From AP-15 sp963735445 (GTDB taxonomy: Bacteria; Pseudomonadota; Alphaproteobacteria; ATCC43930; CGMCC-115725): a DNA stretch of 64,000 nucleotides. The position numbers and the translations under genes were made by a program. Numbering within the stretch: the first letter of the stretch is position 1; the number at the start of each line of letters is the position of its first letter. Below the pieces are notes generated by a model. That model was given only the letters and a program-made list of their open reading frames with translations. It was not told where the DNA came from and did no database searches. Where the stretch lies: NCBI GenBank assembly GCA_963735445.1, contig CAVTLC010000016.1:1-64000 (forward strand). Direction: 5' to 3'. Positions 17,877 to 26,782 of this stretch are shown here, piece after piece.

Positions 17877-19253
17877 CTACGGGTTGACGGCCGCGACCTG
17901 GGGTTCGGTAAACGGCTCGGTGCGGTGCACGACCCCATCGTCGTACAATTTGCCGATCGCACCCTCGGACAGCCCTAGCATTTGCGCGAGAATGTCGGTT
18001 GTGTCGTCGCCGATCGAGGGCGCTCCGCGCCAGATCCGGCCAGGGGTCAACGACATTTTCGGCACCACACCGTAGACGCGGATCGGAACGCCCGACTGCC
18101 GGTCGAGCACCGGCACGGTCATCTCGCGCGCCGCGTAATGGGCGTCCTCATATTGGTCGCGAGTGTTAAAGACCCGCGAGCAGCCAATCTTTGCCGCATT
18201 CAACTCGGTTTCGACCTCGATCGCTGTGCGTGCGGCGCAATACTCGCGCAGCCGCTGATCGAGCTCCCGCCCCTTTGCGGAATTGACCGCAGCAGCGTCT
18301 TTCGAGCACGCGTCGTAGCAATACTCGACCGGGTCAAGTCCGAGGAATTTGGGCACCCGGTCATAAATCGCCCCGCCAACCGCGGCAATGTAAACCCATC
18401 CGTCGCTGCATTGGAACGTGTCATAGGGTTGAAAACCAGCTGGAGCGTTTCCGGTATGTCCGTAGACAGCACCTTCGCCGGTGTAGAGGGGCAGGGTGTT
18501 GCCATTGGTCTGCGCCACCGCTTCGAATTGCGCGAGGTCGACCACCTGACCGCGCCCGCTGTTTTTGACCTCCCACAATGCCATCATCGTCGCCGCCCAT
18601 CCGGTGAGCGCTGTGACGTAATCCCCGGTATAGGTCTTGGCACGCTGCGGCGGCCCTGCCGGATCGCCGGTCAGGTTCATCATGCCGCCATAGGCCTGCG
18701 CGATCGCGTCGTAGCCCGGACGCCCGAGATATTCGTCTTTGCCGTATTGCCCGTATGTGCTGACTCGGACGATGACGAGGCTCGGGTTGACCGCCAATGC
18801 CAGCTCGTTGGTGATCCCGTTGCGTTCGAGCGTGCCGGGCATCGACAATTCCATCCAAACGTCGGAAATCTTCCACAACGCCATCAGGACCTCGATCGCG
18901 CGCGTCTGCTTGAGGTCGAGCCCCAGCGACAGTTTGTTCTTGGTGACTTCCGCCTCATCGCAGCCGTGCGGCCGCGGGCCGCGGGTCAATTGCGGCGCGG
19001 TAAAACGGAAGACATCACCACCGGGACGTTCGACGTGAATGACTTCGGCGCCGAACTCCGCCAGCTTTGTGCCGATATAGGGTTGCGCAATCAGCTGTCC
19101 TGTGCCGACCACGCGAATACCCTTGAGCGGCCCGAAAGACGGCGCGATGCAAGGCGTTGCCGGCCGCTCCAGATGCTTGATCCAGTCCGGGATTGTCTTG
19201 CGCAGTTTCTCGATATTGTCTTCGCTCGGAACTAATCTCGGATCGTGCGGCAT
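17877..19253 (-). CDS. CaiB/BaiF-family CoA-transferase
   Basis: Family III CoA-transferase of 458 residues, moving CoA between carboxylic acids. It shows the family opening GPLKGIRVVGTGQLIAQPY, the CoA-site segment AEFGAEVIHVERPGGD, KNKLSLGLDLK, the region GRPGYDAIAQAYGG near the expected catalytic aspartate, and a C-terminal SIGDDTTDIL. A leading extension of about 40 residues precedes the core. GGGAGA lies upstream of the ATG at 19253. It is divergent from the thioesterase gene 156 bases away. Acyl-CoA chemistry on both sides suggests a shared pathway, but the substrate is unknown. Confidence 0.85.
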   Translation of the reverse strand: MPHDPRLVPSEDNIEKLRKTIPDWIKHLERPATPCIAPSFGPLKGIRVVGTGQLIAQPYIGTKLAEFGAEVIHVERPGGDVFRFTAPQLTRGPRPHGCDEAEVTKNKLSLGLDLKQTRAIEVLMALWKISDVWMELSMPGTLERNGITNELALAVNPSLVIVRVSTYGQYGKDEYLGRPGYDAIAQAYGGMMNLTGDPAGPPQRAKTYTGDYVTALTGWAATMMALWEVKNSGRGQVVDLAQFEAVAQTNGNTLPLYTGEGAVYGHTGNAPAGFQPYDTFQCSDGWVYIAAVGGAIYDRVPKFLGLDPVEYCYDACSKDAAAVNSAKGRELDQRLREYCAARTAIEVETELNAAKIGCSRVFNTRDQYEDAHYAAREMTVPVLDRQSGVPIRVYGVVPKMSLTPGRIWRGAPSIGDDTTDILAQMLGLSEGAIGKLYDDGVVHRTEPFTEPQVAAVNP

Positions 19254-19409
19254 ATCTTATCGGTCTCCCATATATTTTGAGCGAGCGGGTGCAGGTCTGA
19301 GTGCTGCTTACGGATTACCGCCGCTTTGTCGGGACATTAGCAGAAAACCGCAAGGTTTCGCTAAATTGTAGCCCAGTGAAATTATTGTCCAATTCCTATT
19401 GAGGACAGC

Positions 19410-19886
19410 ATGATCGATGCGGCGGAATTGGCGCGGTTCGGGGTTGAGCCGGGGTGGCGGTTTGCGATCCATCATCGCGTGCGCTGGAGCGAGTGCGACC
19501 CGTTCGGCCATGCCAACCATCGCGCCTATTTCGAATGGTTCGAGGAGGCGCGCAATCGCTATCTCGAAACCGCCGGACTGCCCGAGCTTTCGGCGGGGAC
19601 ACCAGGGCCGGTCATCGCCGAGACCGGCATCCGCTATCACCGGCCGCTCGCCTATGGCGACGAAGTTCTGGTCAGCGCACGCACGGTAAGGCTGGGACGC
19701 ACCAGCTTTGAAATGGAGTACGCGGTTTGGCGGCAGGGTCTGTGCGCGCAAGGCCGCGCGGTGCTGATCCTGGTCGTCAACGCGACCGGTGAAAAGACGC
19801 CGCTGCCCGATGCGCTGCGCCGCGCTATGCTGGCGCGCGACCCCGACGCCCGCGAAACCGGCGGCAACACAAGGACACCCGTATGA
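19410..19886 (+). CDS. Hotdog-fold acyl-CoA thioesterase (4HBT family)
   Basis: Protein of 158 residues with a single hotdog fold. The active-site segment reads RWSECDPFGHANHRAYFEWFEEAR, where the aspartate and the following histidine match the 4-hydroxybenzoyl-CoA thioesterase/YbgC pattern; the later strand has GIRYHRPLAYGDEV. It probably cleaves a small acyl-CoA or aryl-CoA. Its stop overlaps the ATG of the next gene (ATGA), so it is translationally coupled to the phosphodiesterase. (Motif given in two parts: RWSECDPFGHANHR and AYFEWFEEAR.). Confidence 0.82.
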   Translation: MIDAAELARFGVEPGWRFAIHHRVRWSECDPFGHANHRAYFEWFEEARNRYLETAGLPELSAGTPGPVIAETGIRYHRPLAYGDEVLVSARTVRLGRTSFEMEYAVWRQGLCAQGRAVLILVVNATGEKTPLPDALRRAMLARDPDARETGGNTRTPV

Positions 19887-21157
19887 AGCGCGCCGTTATC
19901 GTTATCTGCGACAGCCTGCGCCGCGATTTGATCACGTCCGAGGACGCGCCGTTCCTGACCGAGTTGGGGCGACGTTCGGCGCAATTTCTGAACCATTCGA
20001 GCGTGTTTCCGTCGACGACGCGGGCGAGCGCGGCCTCGATCGCGACCGGCTGCCGCCCGGCGCGCCACGGACTGCTCGGCAACACGATGGCGATCGACGA
20101 GGGCGACGGGCTCGTCTGCCTGTCGGTCGGAGCACCCGATTTTCGTGATCGGCTGCATCGCGCGACCGGCCGCACCTTACACGCGCCAACAATGGCCGAG
20201 CGAGTGACGCGCGCCGGCGATACCGCGATCGCATTCTCGAACGTGTCGCCGGGTGCGGCCTATTTTCTCGACCCGGATGGTTATGGCTGGGTCTACAACG
20301 CGGCCGGAAGCTTCGGCCCCGGCCGGCGCCCGTTGCCCGCCGCGGAGGGGCTGGCAGTCGGCAAAGGCGAGGCCGGCGACAACGCCGTTACCGAGCGCTT
20401 TTGCGCCGAAGTGTTGCAAGATCGTGCGCCGGCATTGGCCATGTTGTGGCTGTCCGAGCCTGATTACACCGGGCACCACATGCCTTTGGGCTCACCCGAG
20501 CATCGCCGTGCGATCGCGGCGGCGGATGCGAATGTATGCCGTGTTGCCGAGACGGTGGCGCGGCTTGACCCCGGCGGCGAGGATATCCTGCTCGTTGTCG
20601 GCTCCGATCACGGCATGGAAACCGTCGCGGAGACGATCGACCTGGAGGGGCTTCTGATCGATGCCGGTCTAAAGGACGGGCCGGGCTCCTCGGATGTCGT
20701 TATCGCTCCAAACGGGACGGCGGCGCTGATCTATTTCACACAACCTGAAAGCGCCGGTGTTGCAGACGTCGCGCGCTTTCTCGAAATCCAGGATTGGGTC
20801 GGACGGGTATTCACTCGCGACGGGCTCGCCGCGACGGGTTTGCCCACAAGCTCGCGGGCGCAGATCGCGATCACGATGAAAGCCGATGACCGGGCGAACC
20901 CGCATGGCGTGCCGGGTCACAGTCACATCGTGCGCGACTCGTCCGGGCAGGACACGACCGGCTTTGGCCAGCATGGCGGGCTCGGGACCAACGAGCAGAG
21001 CCCGTTTCTGTTTGTCTCGGGTGGCGGATTTACCGCCGACGCTCATCGCGGGCCTACCTCGCTCGTCGACATTGCGCCAACCGTGTTGCGCCATCTCGGC
21101 CTTTCCGTCGATGGCCTCGACGGCCGCCCGCTGCCTCGTAGCCCGAGCGCGGTCTGA
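19883..21157 (+). CDS. Alkaline-phosphatase-superfamily phosphodiesterase (nucleotide pyrophosphatase-like)
   Basis: Protein of 424 residues with the two-metal alkaline phosphatase/NPP fold. Metal and nucleophile positions are visible in order: CDSLRRD near the N-terminus, the nucleophile region FPSTTRASAASIATG, SEPDYTGHH, SDHGMETV, and the C-terminal HGGLGTNEQSPF. No signal peptide is seen, so a cytosolic location is inferred. It is coupled to the upstream thioesterase by a four-base overlap. Relatives hydrolyse phosphodiesters or phosphonates; the substrate here is not determined. Confidence 0.82.
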   Translation: MKRAVIVICDSLRRDLITSEDAPFLTELGRRSAQFLNHSSVFPSTTRASAASIATGCRPARHGLLGNTMAIDEGDGLVCLSVGAPDFRDRLHRATGRTLHAPTMAERVTRAGDTAIAFSNVSPGAAYFLDPDGYGWVYNAAGSFGPGRRPLPAAEGLAVGKGEAGDNAVTERFCAEVLQDRAPALAMLWLSEPDYTGHHMPLGSPEHRRAIAAADANVCRVAETVARLDPGGEDILLVVGSDHGMETVAETIDLEGLLIDAGLKDGPGSSDVVIAPNGTAALIYFTQPESAGVADVARFLEIQDWVGRVFTRDGLAATGLPTSSRAQIAITMKADDRANPHGVPGHSHIVRDSSGQDTTGFGQHGGLGTNEQSPFLFVSGGGFTADAHRGPTSLVDIAPTVLRHLGLSVDGLDGRPLPRSPSAV

Positions 21158-21346
21158 TCCCATCTCATCCGGGACGAGTCAGCCGCTCGAATTCCGTTCT
21201 AGCGAGCATCGCATAGGGTCTGCCTCGATCGGCGTCTTCAGAGTTCATGCGCTAACACCAAGCGGCGGTCGGCGGGATCACAACCGCCGGCTTTCCTGGT
21301 CGGTGCAGCCGGCTTACACTGATCGCGGCTGTAAGGGAGGAGACGG

Positions 21347-22384
21347 ATGTTGTTGCGCGACGCCTGGTATATCGGCGCTTGGGCCGATGAGATCGGCGGC
21401 GAACCGCTGGCGCGTCGGATTTGCGGCGAACCGATCGTGCTGTTTCGCGATCGTCAGGGTTCGGCGGCGGCGCTCGCCGATCGCTGCTGTCACCGCGCCG
21501 CCCCGCTGAGCATGGGGACAATCGTCGAAGACGGTATCCAATGCGGCTATCACGGGCTGATCTTCGACGCCGCCGGGCACTGCGTCCATATCCCCGGGCA
21601 AAAGCAGATTCCGGAGGATGCGCGGGTGCGCGCCTATCCGGTGGTCGAGAAGGATCAGCTGATCTGGCTGTGGATCGGCGACCCGGCCAAGGCCGATGCG
21701 TCGAAGATCGTCGATTATCCCTATCACAACGATCCCGGCAAATGGCCGAACAAGCACGACGTCTACCCGATCAAAGGCAATTACATGCTGATGATCGACA
21801 ATTTGATGGATCTGACCCATCTCGGCTATCTGCATGCCAAGACGGTCGGCGGTAACCCGTCGCAGCACGTCGCCGCCGAGATGAAGACGTCGCGGACGCC
21901 GAATGGCCTCAAATTCACCCGCTGGATGAAGAATTCGGTGCCGCCGCCGAGCTATGTCAAAGCCGCCGGGTTTACCGGCCGCGTCGACCGCTGGCAGGAA
22001 TTCGAATTTGTCGCCCCGTCGAGCGTGCTGCAATGGACCGGGGCGGCCGATGTCGGCGCCGGCGCTCCCGAAGGCAGGCGTGACGGCGGGTTTCAGTTCC
22101 GCCTGTTTCATGGGCTGACGCCCGAGACCGAGACCAGCTGCTTTTACTTTTGGTCGGTGGCAAACGGGTATCGCCAGAACGACCCGGCGGCGACCGAGCA
22201 GCTGTACCAGGAGATCGCACCCACCTTTGTCGAAGACCGCGTCATGGTCGAGGCCCAACAGGCGCGGCTGAGTGAATTCGGCGAGGCGGGCCTCGTCGAC
22301 ATCGCCTCCGACGCTACCCGCATGCAGATGCGCCGCATCCTCGAGCGCCTGATCGCCGCCGACCAGCAACTCGCCGCGGAGTAA
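21347..22384 (+). CDS. Rieske non-haem iron oxygenase, VanA-like
   Basis: Oxygenase subunit of 345 residues. The Rieske 2Fe-2S ligands are Cys-x-His in CCHRAAPLSMG and Cys-x2-His in CGYHGLIFD. The mononuclear iron site has the expected DLTHLGYLHAKTVG pattern (Asp, His, His). Close families include vanillate O-demethylase oxygenase and related aromatic O-demethylases or hydroxylases. No reductase/ferredoxin subunit is next to it, so it must borrow electrons from a partner encoded elsewhere, or from a general reductase such as the MOSC fusion (speculative). Confidence 0.87.
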   Translation: MLLRDAWYIGAWADEIGGEPLARRICGEPIVLFRDRQGSAAALADRCCHRAAPLSMGTIVEDGIQCGYHGLIFDAAGHCVHIPGQKQIPEDARVRAYPVVEKDQLIWLWIGDPAKADASKIVDYPYHNDPGKWPNKHDVYPIKGNYMLMIDNLMDLTHLGYLHAKTVGGNPSQHVAAEMKTSRTPNGLKFTRWMKNSVPPPSYVKAAGFTGRVDRWQEFEFVAPSSVLQWTGAADVGAGAPEGRRDGGFQFRLFHGLTPETETSCFYFWSVANGYRQNDPAATEQLYQEIAPTFVEDRVMVEAQQARLSEFGEAGLVDIASDATRMQMRRILERLIAADQQLAAE

Positions 22385-22605
22385 AGGCTCGTCGGCTGGT
22401 TTGCGTCGGCAGCCGCTGGAGGACCCCGCCGGGCTTGACCCGTTGCGGGGTTCGGAGACGAGCAAGTTCCGTCAGCCCGGCATGACAACAGCCGCCGTCC
22501 GCGGATTGCAGCAGCCCTGCAGCGGCGTCCAAACCGAGGCGCGGAGGCGCCTGGACCACCATCGATGATCCAGGCGCAGCCAGGCGCGACCCGAGATCGC
22601 GCCCG

Positions 22606-22830
22606 TCACGCAGCCTTGGCGCGCGCCAGAGCGTGGACGTCGGCGGTGGTCATCGCTTTGCCTCCGATCCCCCAGTCGCCGCTTTCCACCTCTTCGACCA
22701 GGCATAAGGTGACCTGGCGCATATTCTCGCCCTCGATCGAGACCATGGCGTCGGTCAGCTTGCTGATGATCTGACGCTTCTGTTCATTACTGAAAACGTC
22801 CTTGATGACGCGAACTTGAATCAGTGGCAT
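22606..22830 (-). CDS. 4-oxalocrotonate tautomerase family protein
   Basis: Small enzyme of 74 residues. Pro-1, the catalytic base of the family, follows the initiator Met (MPLIQVRVIKDVF). The rest fits the beta-alpha-beta fold (QKRQIISKLTDAMVSIEGEN; WGIGGKAMTTADV). It normally forms hexamers and isomerises unsaturated keto acids from aromatic meta-cleavage. AGGAGA lies seven bases upstream of the ATG. Proximity to the Rieske oxygenase hints at an aromatic pathway, but the two genes are convergent rather than an operon. Confidence 0.88.
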   Translation of the reverse strand: MPLIQVRVIKDVFSNEQKRQIISKLTDAMVSIEGENMRQVTLCLVEEVESGDWGIGGKAMTTADVHALARAKAA

Positions 22831-23026
22831 TGGATTTCTCCTTTTATCTGAGTTACTGGTCGGTGCGGGCGTGAGATTGAGCAGCTCGCTGCTCTCGCTT
22901 TACCTGCACGCTCTATATGACGATAACGCGGTCAAAAGACTTTGAGAGATGTATGATTTACTCTTGAGAGGAACTTGATTATTTGTTGGGAACGGCTTCG
23001 CAGCCCGGGTTTGGGAGCGCGCCAAC

Positions 23027-24604
23027 ATGCGATTTCTGTTTGCCGATTGCATACTCGATACCGACCGGCGCGAATTGCGGCGCGGCACTGAGCCTGTTGC
23101 CGTCGAGCCGCAGGTGTTCGACCTGCTGATCCACCTGGTGCAGAACCGCGACCACGTCGTCAGCAAGGACGACCTCATCGCCTCGGTCTGGGACGGCCGG
23201 ATCGTCTCGGATTCGACATTGACGAGCCGCATCAACGCCGCGCGAAAGGCGGTCGGCGACAGCGGCGAAGAGCAAAAGCTGATCCGCACAATTGCGCGCC
23301 GAGGCTTTCGCTTTGTCGGCGCCGTCCAAACGCAATCCAATGGCGGCGAACCGGCCCCTGCCGTCGGCCCGCCGCCGGACGAACTCCATGAGCCGTCGCG
23401 ACCAGCCTTGCCGCCGCACGACCGACCCGCCATCGCCGTACTACCCTTCATCAATATGAGCGGCGATCCGGAGCAGGAATATTTTTCCGACGGGATCACC
23501 GAGGACATCATCACCGGGCTGTCCAAGTTGCGCTGGTTCTTTGTGATCGCGCGCAACTCTTCGTTCATCTACAAAGGTGTCGCCGTCCACATGAAGCAAG
23601 TCGCCGAAGAACTCGGCGTCGGCTATGTGGTCGAGGGCAGCGTGCGCAGAAGCGGCGACCGCGTGCGTATCACAGCGCAGCTCAACGACACCGCAACCGG
23701 CAGCCACATCTGGGCGGAACGCTATGATCGGAGCCTCGTCGAGGTGTTCGCGGTGCAAGACGAGATCACTGAGGCCATCGTCGCCGCAATCGAGCCGCAG
23801 CTTTATGCCAGCGAAAGCTTTCGTGCCCAGCGCAAACCGCCGGACAGCATGGATGCCTGGGATCTCGTCATGCGCGGGCTATCGCATTACTGGCGGCTGA
23901 CCCGTCAGGATAATGTCGTTGCCCAGGCGCTGCTGGAGAAGGCGGTCGCAATTGACCCGAATTACGGCCAAGCGCTCGGAGTCCTTGCCGCCAGTTATAC
24001 ATTCAGCTGCCACATGGGCTGGGCCGACAGGGGGACCGCCGTGCCGATGGCCGAACGCGCGGCAGCGGCCGCGATCCAGGTGGACAGCGAAGACCCGTGG
24101 GCGCATCAGGCGCTTGGCTGCGTCTATCTGTTCACCCGCCGCTTTGACGACTCTCTGGCCGAGTTCGAGTTGGCGTTGCGCCTGAACCCGAATTTCTCGC
24201 TGGCTCAGGCCTATTACGGTCTTGCGCTGGCCTATTGCGGCCGGTGTGACGAGGCCGACCGGGCCGCCCAACGCGCGCTTCGTTTGAGTCCGCGCGACCC
24301 ATTTTCGGCGATCTATTTAGGCATTGCCGCCTATGCCCAGTTTGTTGGGTGCGATTATCCGGAAGCGATGCGGCTGGCGCGCGAAGCCATCCGCCAGCGC
24401 GGCGACTTCGTCGGCGCGCATCGGGTATTTACCGCTGCCGCCGCCATGGCCGGACACGCCGAGATTGCCGCGGCGGCACTCCAGGAATTACGCCGCGCGC
24501 AGCCCAATATCTCGCTCGCCTGGATCGCGAACGAAATGCCAATCATGCAGGGCAGCGAGCTGGAGCATTATTTGGCAGCCTTTCGCCGCGCAGGCTTGGA
24601 CTGA
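23027..24604 (+). CDS. Winged-helix regulator with TolB-like and TPR domains
   Basis: Protein of 525 residues with three parts. An OmpR/CadC-type winged helix comes first (residues 1-100; EPQVFDLLIHLVQNRDHVVS and TLTSRINAARKAVGD). A TolB-like domain follows a proline-rich linker (about 145-265; AIAVLPFINMSGDPEQEYFS and VEGSVRRSGDRVRITAQL). Tetratricopeptide repeats run to the end. No transmembrane segment separates the winged helix from the rest, unlike CadC, so it should act in the cytosol. This architecture is widespread in Rhizobiales and often labelled adenylate-cyclase-like. It is divergent from the tautomerase gene, which may be a target. Confidence 0.82.
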   Translation: MRFLFADCILDTDRRELRRGTEPVAVEPQVFDLLIHLVQNRDHVVSKDDLIASVWDGRIVSDSTLTSRINAARKAVGDSGEEQKLIRTIARRGFRFVGAVQTQSNGGEPAPAVGPPPDELHEPSRPALPPHDRPAIAVLPFINMSGDPEQEYFSDGITEDIITGLSKLRWFFVIARNSSFIYKGVAVHMKQVAEELGVGYVVEGSVRRSGDRVRITAQLNDTATGSHIWAERYDRSLVEVFAVQDEITEAIVAAIEPQLYASESFRAQRKPPDSMDAWDLVMRGLSHYWRLTRQDNVVAQALLEKAVAIDPNYGQALGVLAASYTFSCHMGWADRGTAVPMAERAAAAAIQVDSEDPWAHQALGCVYLFTRRFDDSLAEFELALRLNPNFSLAQAYYGLALAYCGRCDEADRAAQRALRLSPRDPFSAIYLGIAAYAQFVGCDYPEAMRLAREAIRQRGDFVGAHRVFTAAAAMAGHAEIAAAALQELRRAQPNISLAWIANEMPIMQGSELEHYLAAFRRAGLD

Positions 24605-24649
24605 CTTTTGTTCGTAGCGGTACGATTTTAACGCTTAGTACCATTCTTT

Positions 24650-24681
24650 CCGTCATTCCCGCAAAAGCGGGAACCCAGGAG
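24650..24681. repeat. REP-like palindrome
   Basis: TTCCCGC-AAAA-GCGGGAA forms a perfect 7-bp hairpin in a context (gtcattcccgc...gggaacccagg) typical of dispersed proteobacterial intergenic palindromes. It lies 3' of the TPR regulator and may also act as a transcript-end structure. No T-run follows. Confidence 0.55.
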
Positions 24682-24761
24682 AAGCGCTGACATAGCGGCT
24701 CCCTGTTCAGGCAGGGGCGGGCGGCCCGCACTTTCGCCGGGGCGACGAATGGGAATTTCAC

Positions 24762-25664
24762 CTACGGACCGAATTTAGCACGAAGACCGCTGGCGGCATG
24801 GTCGAGAAACGTGCGGATCTTGGCAGGGAGGTGGCGGCCTTGCGGATGCACGATGTGTATCGGTAAGGCCGGCGGCTCGTATTCGGCTAGGACCGTCTGC
24901 AATTGGCCAGCCGCTGCGTGCGGTTCTGCCTGATAGGACAGGATGCAGGTGAGCCCCAAACCGTCGAGCGCGGCGTCCGCTGCCGCAGCGGTCGTGTTCA
25001 CCACCAGCCGCGGCGTGACGGCGACCGAATTGACACCGCTCGGACCGTGAAACGACCAGCGGTCAGGAATGGGTGTGACGGCTGTGCACGCCACCACACT
25101 GTGCTTGCCGAGATCGCGCGGCGTCATTGGCGCGCCGTGGCGGGCAATGTATTGCGGAGCGGCACAAACGATGCGTCGGACCTGCCCGACACGCACCGCC
25201 CGCAGTGAAGAGTCCGGCAACTGGCCAATCCTAACGCCCAGATCGAGCCCTTCTTCCACCAATGAGACAACCCGGTCGAGCAACAGCAGCCGAACAGTGA
25301 CATGCGGGTATTGCCGAGAAAGCTCTTGCACGAGAGGCAGTACGTGGAGCCGACCGAACATGACGGGCGCGGTTACATTTATCCAGCCGCGCGGCTGGAC
25401 CCGCTCGTCCAAATTCACCGTCTGGAGCTCGTCGTAGGCTGCCAGCAGCTGCCGACAGCTTTCGAGATAGCGCACGCCGGCATCGGTTAGCGCCACCGAG
25501 CGGGTCGTCCGATTGAAAAGCCGGGTTTGCAGATGCTCCTCGAGCGCCGCGACCGCCCGGGTGACGGAAGCCGGCGAACGACCCAACTGTCGCGCGGCTT
25601 CGCCGAAGCTTTGCTGCTCCGCTACGGCGACGAAGATCGTCAGGGCGTCGAGCCGATCCTTCAT
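24762..25664 (-). CDS. LysR-family transcriptional regulator
   Basis: Regulator of about 300 residues. The N-terminal helix-turn-helix is clear (LDALTIFVAVAEQQSFGEAA, then ARQLGRSPASVTRAVAALEE and FNRTTRSVALTDAG). The C-terminal part has the periplasmic-binding-like effector domain (LDLGVRIGQLPDSSL; DAALDGLGLTCILSYQ). I prefer ATG at 25664 (MKDRLDAL) over one 20 codons upstream, because family members start close to this point. It is divergent from the alpha/beta hydrolase gene, the usual layout for a LysR gene and its target. Confidence 0.88.
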   Translation of the reverse strand: MKDRLDALTIFVAVAEQQSFGEAARQLGRSPASVTRAVAALEEHLQTRLFNRTTRSVALTDAGVRYLESCRQLLAAYDELQTVNLDERVQPRGWINVTAPVMFGRLHVLPLVQELSRQYPHVTVRLLLLDRVVSLVEEGLDLGVRIGQLPDSSLRAVRVGQVRRIVCAAPQYIARHGAPMTPRDLGKHSVVACTAVTPIPDRWSFHGPSGVNSVAVTPRLVVNTTAAAADAALDGLGLTCILSYQAEPHAAAGQLQTVLAEYEPPALPIHIVHPQGRHLPAKIRTFLDHAASGLRAKFGP

Positions 25665-25710
25665 ATTGTTGCGCGAAGTGAAATAGAGAAACGCGTTCTC
25701 GCTCAATTCA

Positions 25711-25725
25711 GTTGTCGACTGCAAC
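25711..25725. promoter_or_regulatory. Candidate LysR-type box (T-N11-A)
   Basis: GTTGTCGACTGCAAC is an imperfect dyad containing T-N11-A. It sits in the 150-base gap between the LysR gene and the divergent hydrolase gene, where such regulators bind. The call rests on motif and position only. Confidence 0.4.
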
Positions 25726-25814
25726 CGCCATCTTCCGCCTTGGACAACAGAGCCACGGGACCGACATCCACTTCCCGCGGTCTGCGTTCACATTCCTCAT
25801 CAGGCGAGCGGCCT

Positions 25815-26696
25815 ATGACCGGCATTAATTACCGAACGACGGAAATCGACGGTCTCAAAATATTCTACCGCGAAGCAGGCCGGGCCGACGCTCCGGCATT
25901 GCTTTTGCTGCATGGCTTTCCAAGCGCCAGCCACATGTTCCGGGACTTGATCCCGCGCCTCGCCGATCGCTTTCACCTCGTGGCCCCCGATCTGCCAGGT
26001 TTTGGTCAGTCGGACATGCCGTCCCGCGATAACTTCACCTATACGTTCGACAATTTGGCCGGGGCGATCGACCGTTTTACTGAAGCAGTCGGTTTAAAGC
26101 GGTTCGCGATTTACATTTTCGATTATGGCGCGCCGGTCGGCTTGCGCATTGCCGCGAAGCACCCTGAGCGGATCACTGCCATTATCTCCCAAAACGGCAA
26201 CGCTTATGAGGAGGGGCTGAGCGAGGGCTGGAACCCAATTCAGGCCTATTGGCGTGAGCCTACTCAGGCGAACCGCGACGCCCTGCGCGGCTTCCTGACG
26301 CCAGAGACAACGCTCTTCCAATACACCCATGGCGTGGCCGATCCCTCGCTCGTGTCGCCGGATGGCCGTTCGCTCGACGATTATTATCTCGCTCGGCCGG
26401 GAGCGCACGAAGTACAGCTCGATCTACTGCTGGATTATGCCAGCAATATCGCTCTTTACCCTGACTTCCACGCTTACTTCCGAAAATACCAGCCGCCGTT
26501 TCTGGCGGTATGGGGCAGGAACGACCCGTTTTTTCTGCCCGCGGGAGCCGAAGCGTTCAAGCGCGACATCCCCGGCGCTGATGTCCGCTTCTTCGACACC
26601 GGTCACTTTGCGTTGGAGACGCACTCTGCGGAAATTGCGACAGCCATTCGCGACTTCCTCGACCGGGCGCTTGATCAGTCATCCGGGGACACGTAA
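25815..26696 (+). CDS. Alpha/beta hydrolase with aspartate nucleophile (epoxide hydrolase / dehalogenase-like)
   Basis: Hydrolase of 293 residues. The oxyanion segment is HGFPSASHMF. The nucleophile elbow reads IFDYGAPVG, with Asp where esterases have Ser; this is the hallmark of epoxide hydrolases, haloalkane and fluoroacetate dehalogenases. The acid is in WGRNDPFF and the histidine in TGHFALETH. ATG at 25815 gives the family-typical N-terminus; an open frame continues upstream without similarity. It is followed 86 bases later by a PEP-mutase-like gene, and a LysR gene is divergent. Substrate unknown. Confidence 0.83.
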   Translation: MTGINYRTTEIDGLKIFYREAGRADAPALLLLHGFPSASHMFRDLIPRLADRFHLVAPDLPGFGQSDMPSRDNFTYTFDNLAGAIDRFTEAVGLKRFAIYIFDYGAPVGLRIAAKHPERITAIISQNGNAYEEGLSEGWNPIQAYWREPTQANRDALRGFLTPETTLFQYTHGVADPSLVSPDGRSLDDYYLARPGAHEVQLDLLLDYASNIALYPDFHAYFRKYQPPFLAVWGRNDPFFLPAGAEAFKRDIPGADVRFFDTGHFALETHSAEIATAIRDFLDRALDQSSGDT

Positions 26697-26782
26697 CGCG
26701 CTCGGCGCCTCAACCCAATCGTGGGTCGGAGTATACCCAAAGGTCAGCACCAGACCCGCCACGACTCGAAAGGATTTCAGCC

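Noticed and set aside
17982..19235. Long plus-strand open frame opposite the CoA-transferase gene
   Set aside because: Antisense reading of a conserved gene; composition rich in Arg/His/Pro with no family pattern.
21314..22465. Long minus-strand open frame opposite the Rieske oxygenase gene
   Set aside because: The plus strand has intact Rieske and iron-site motifs; the antisense frame has none.
23027..24604. Adenylate cyclase
   Set aside because: Similar proteins are often labelled that way, but no class III cyclase catalytic domain is visible; the middle domain is TolB-like.
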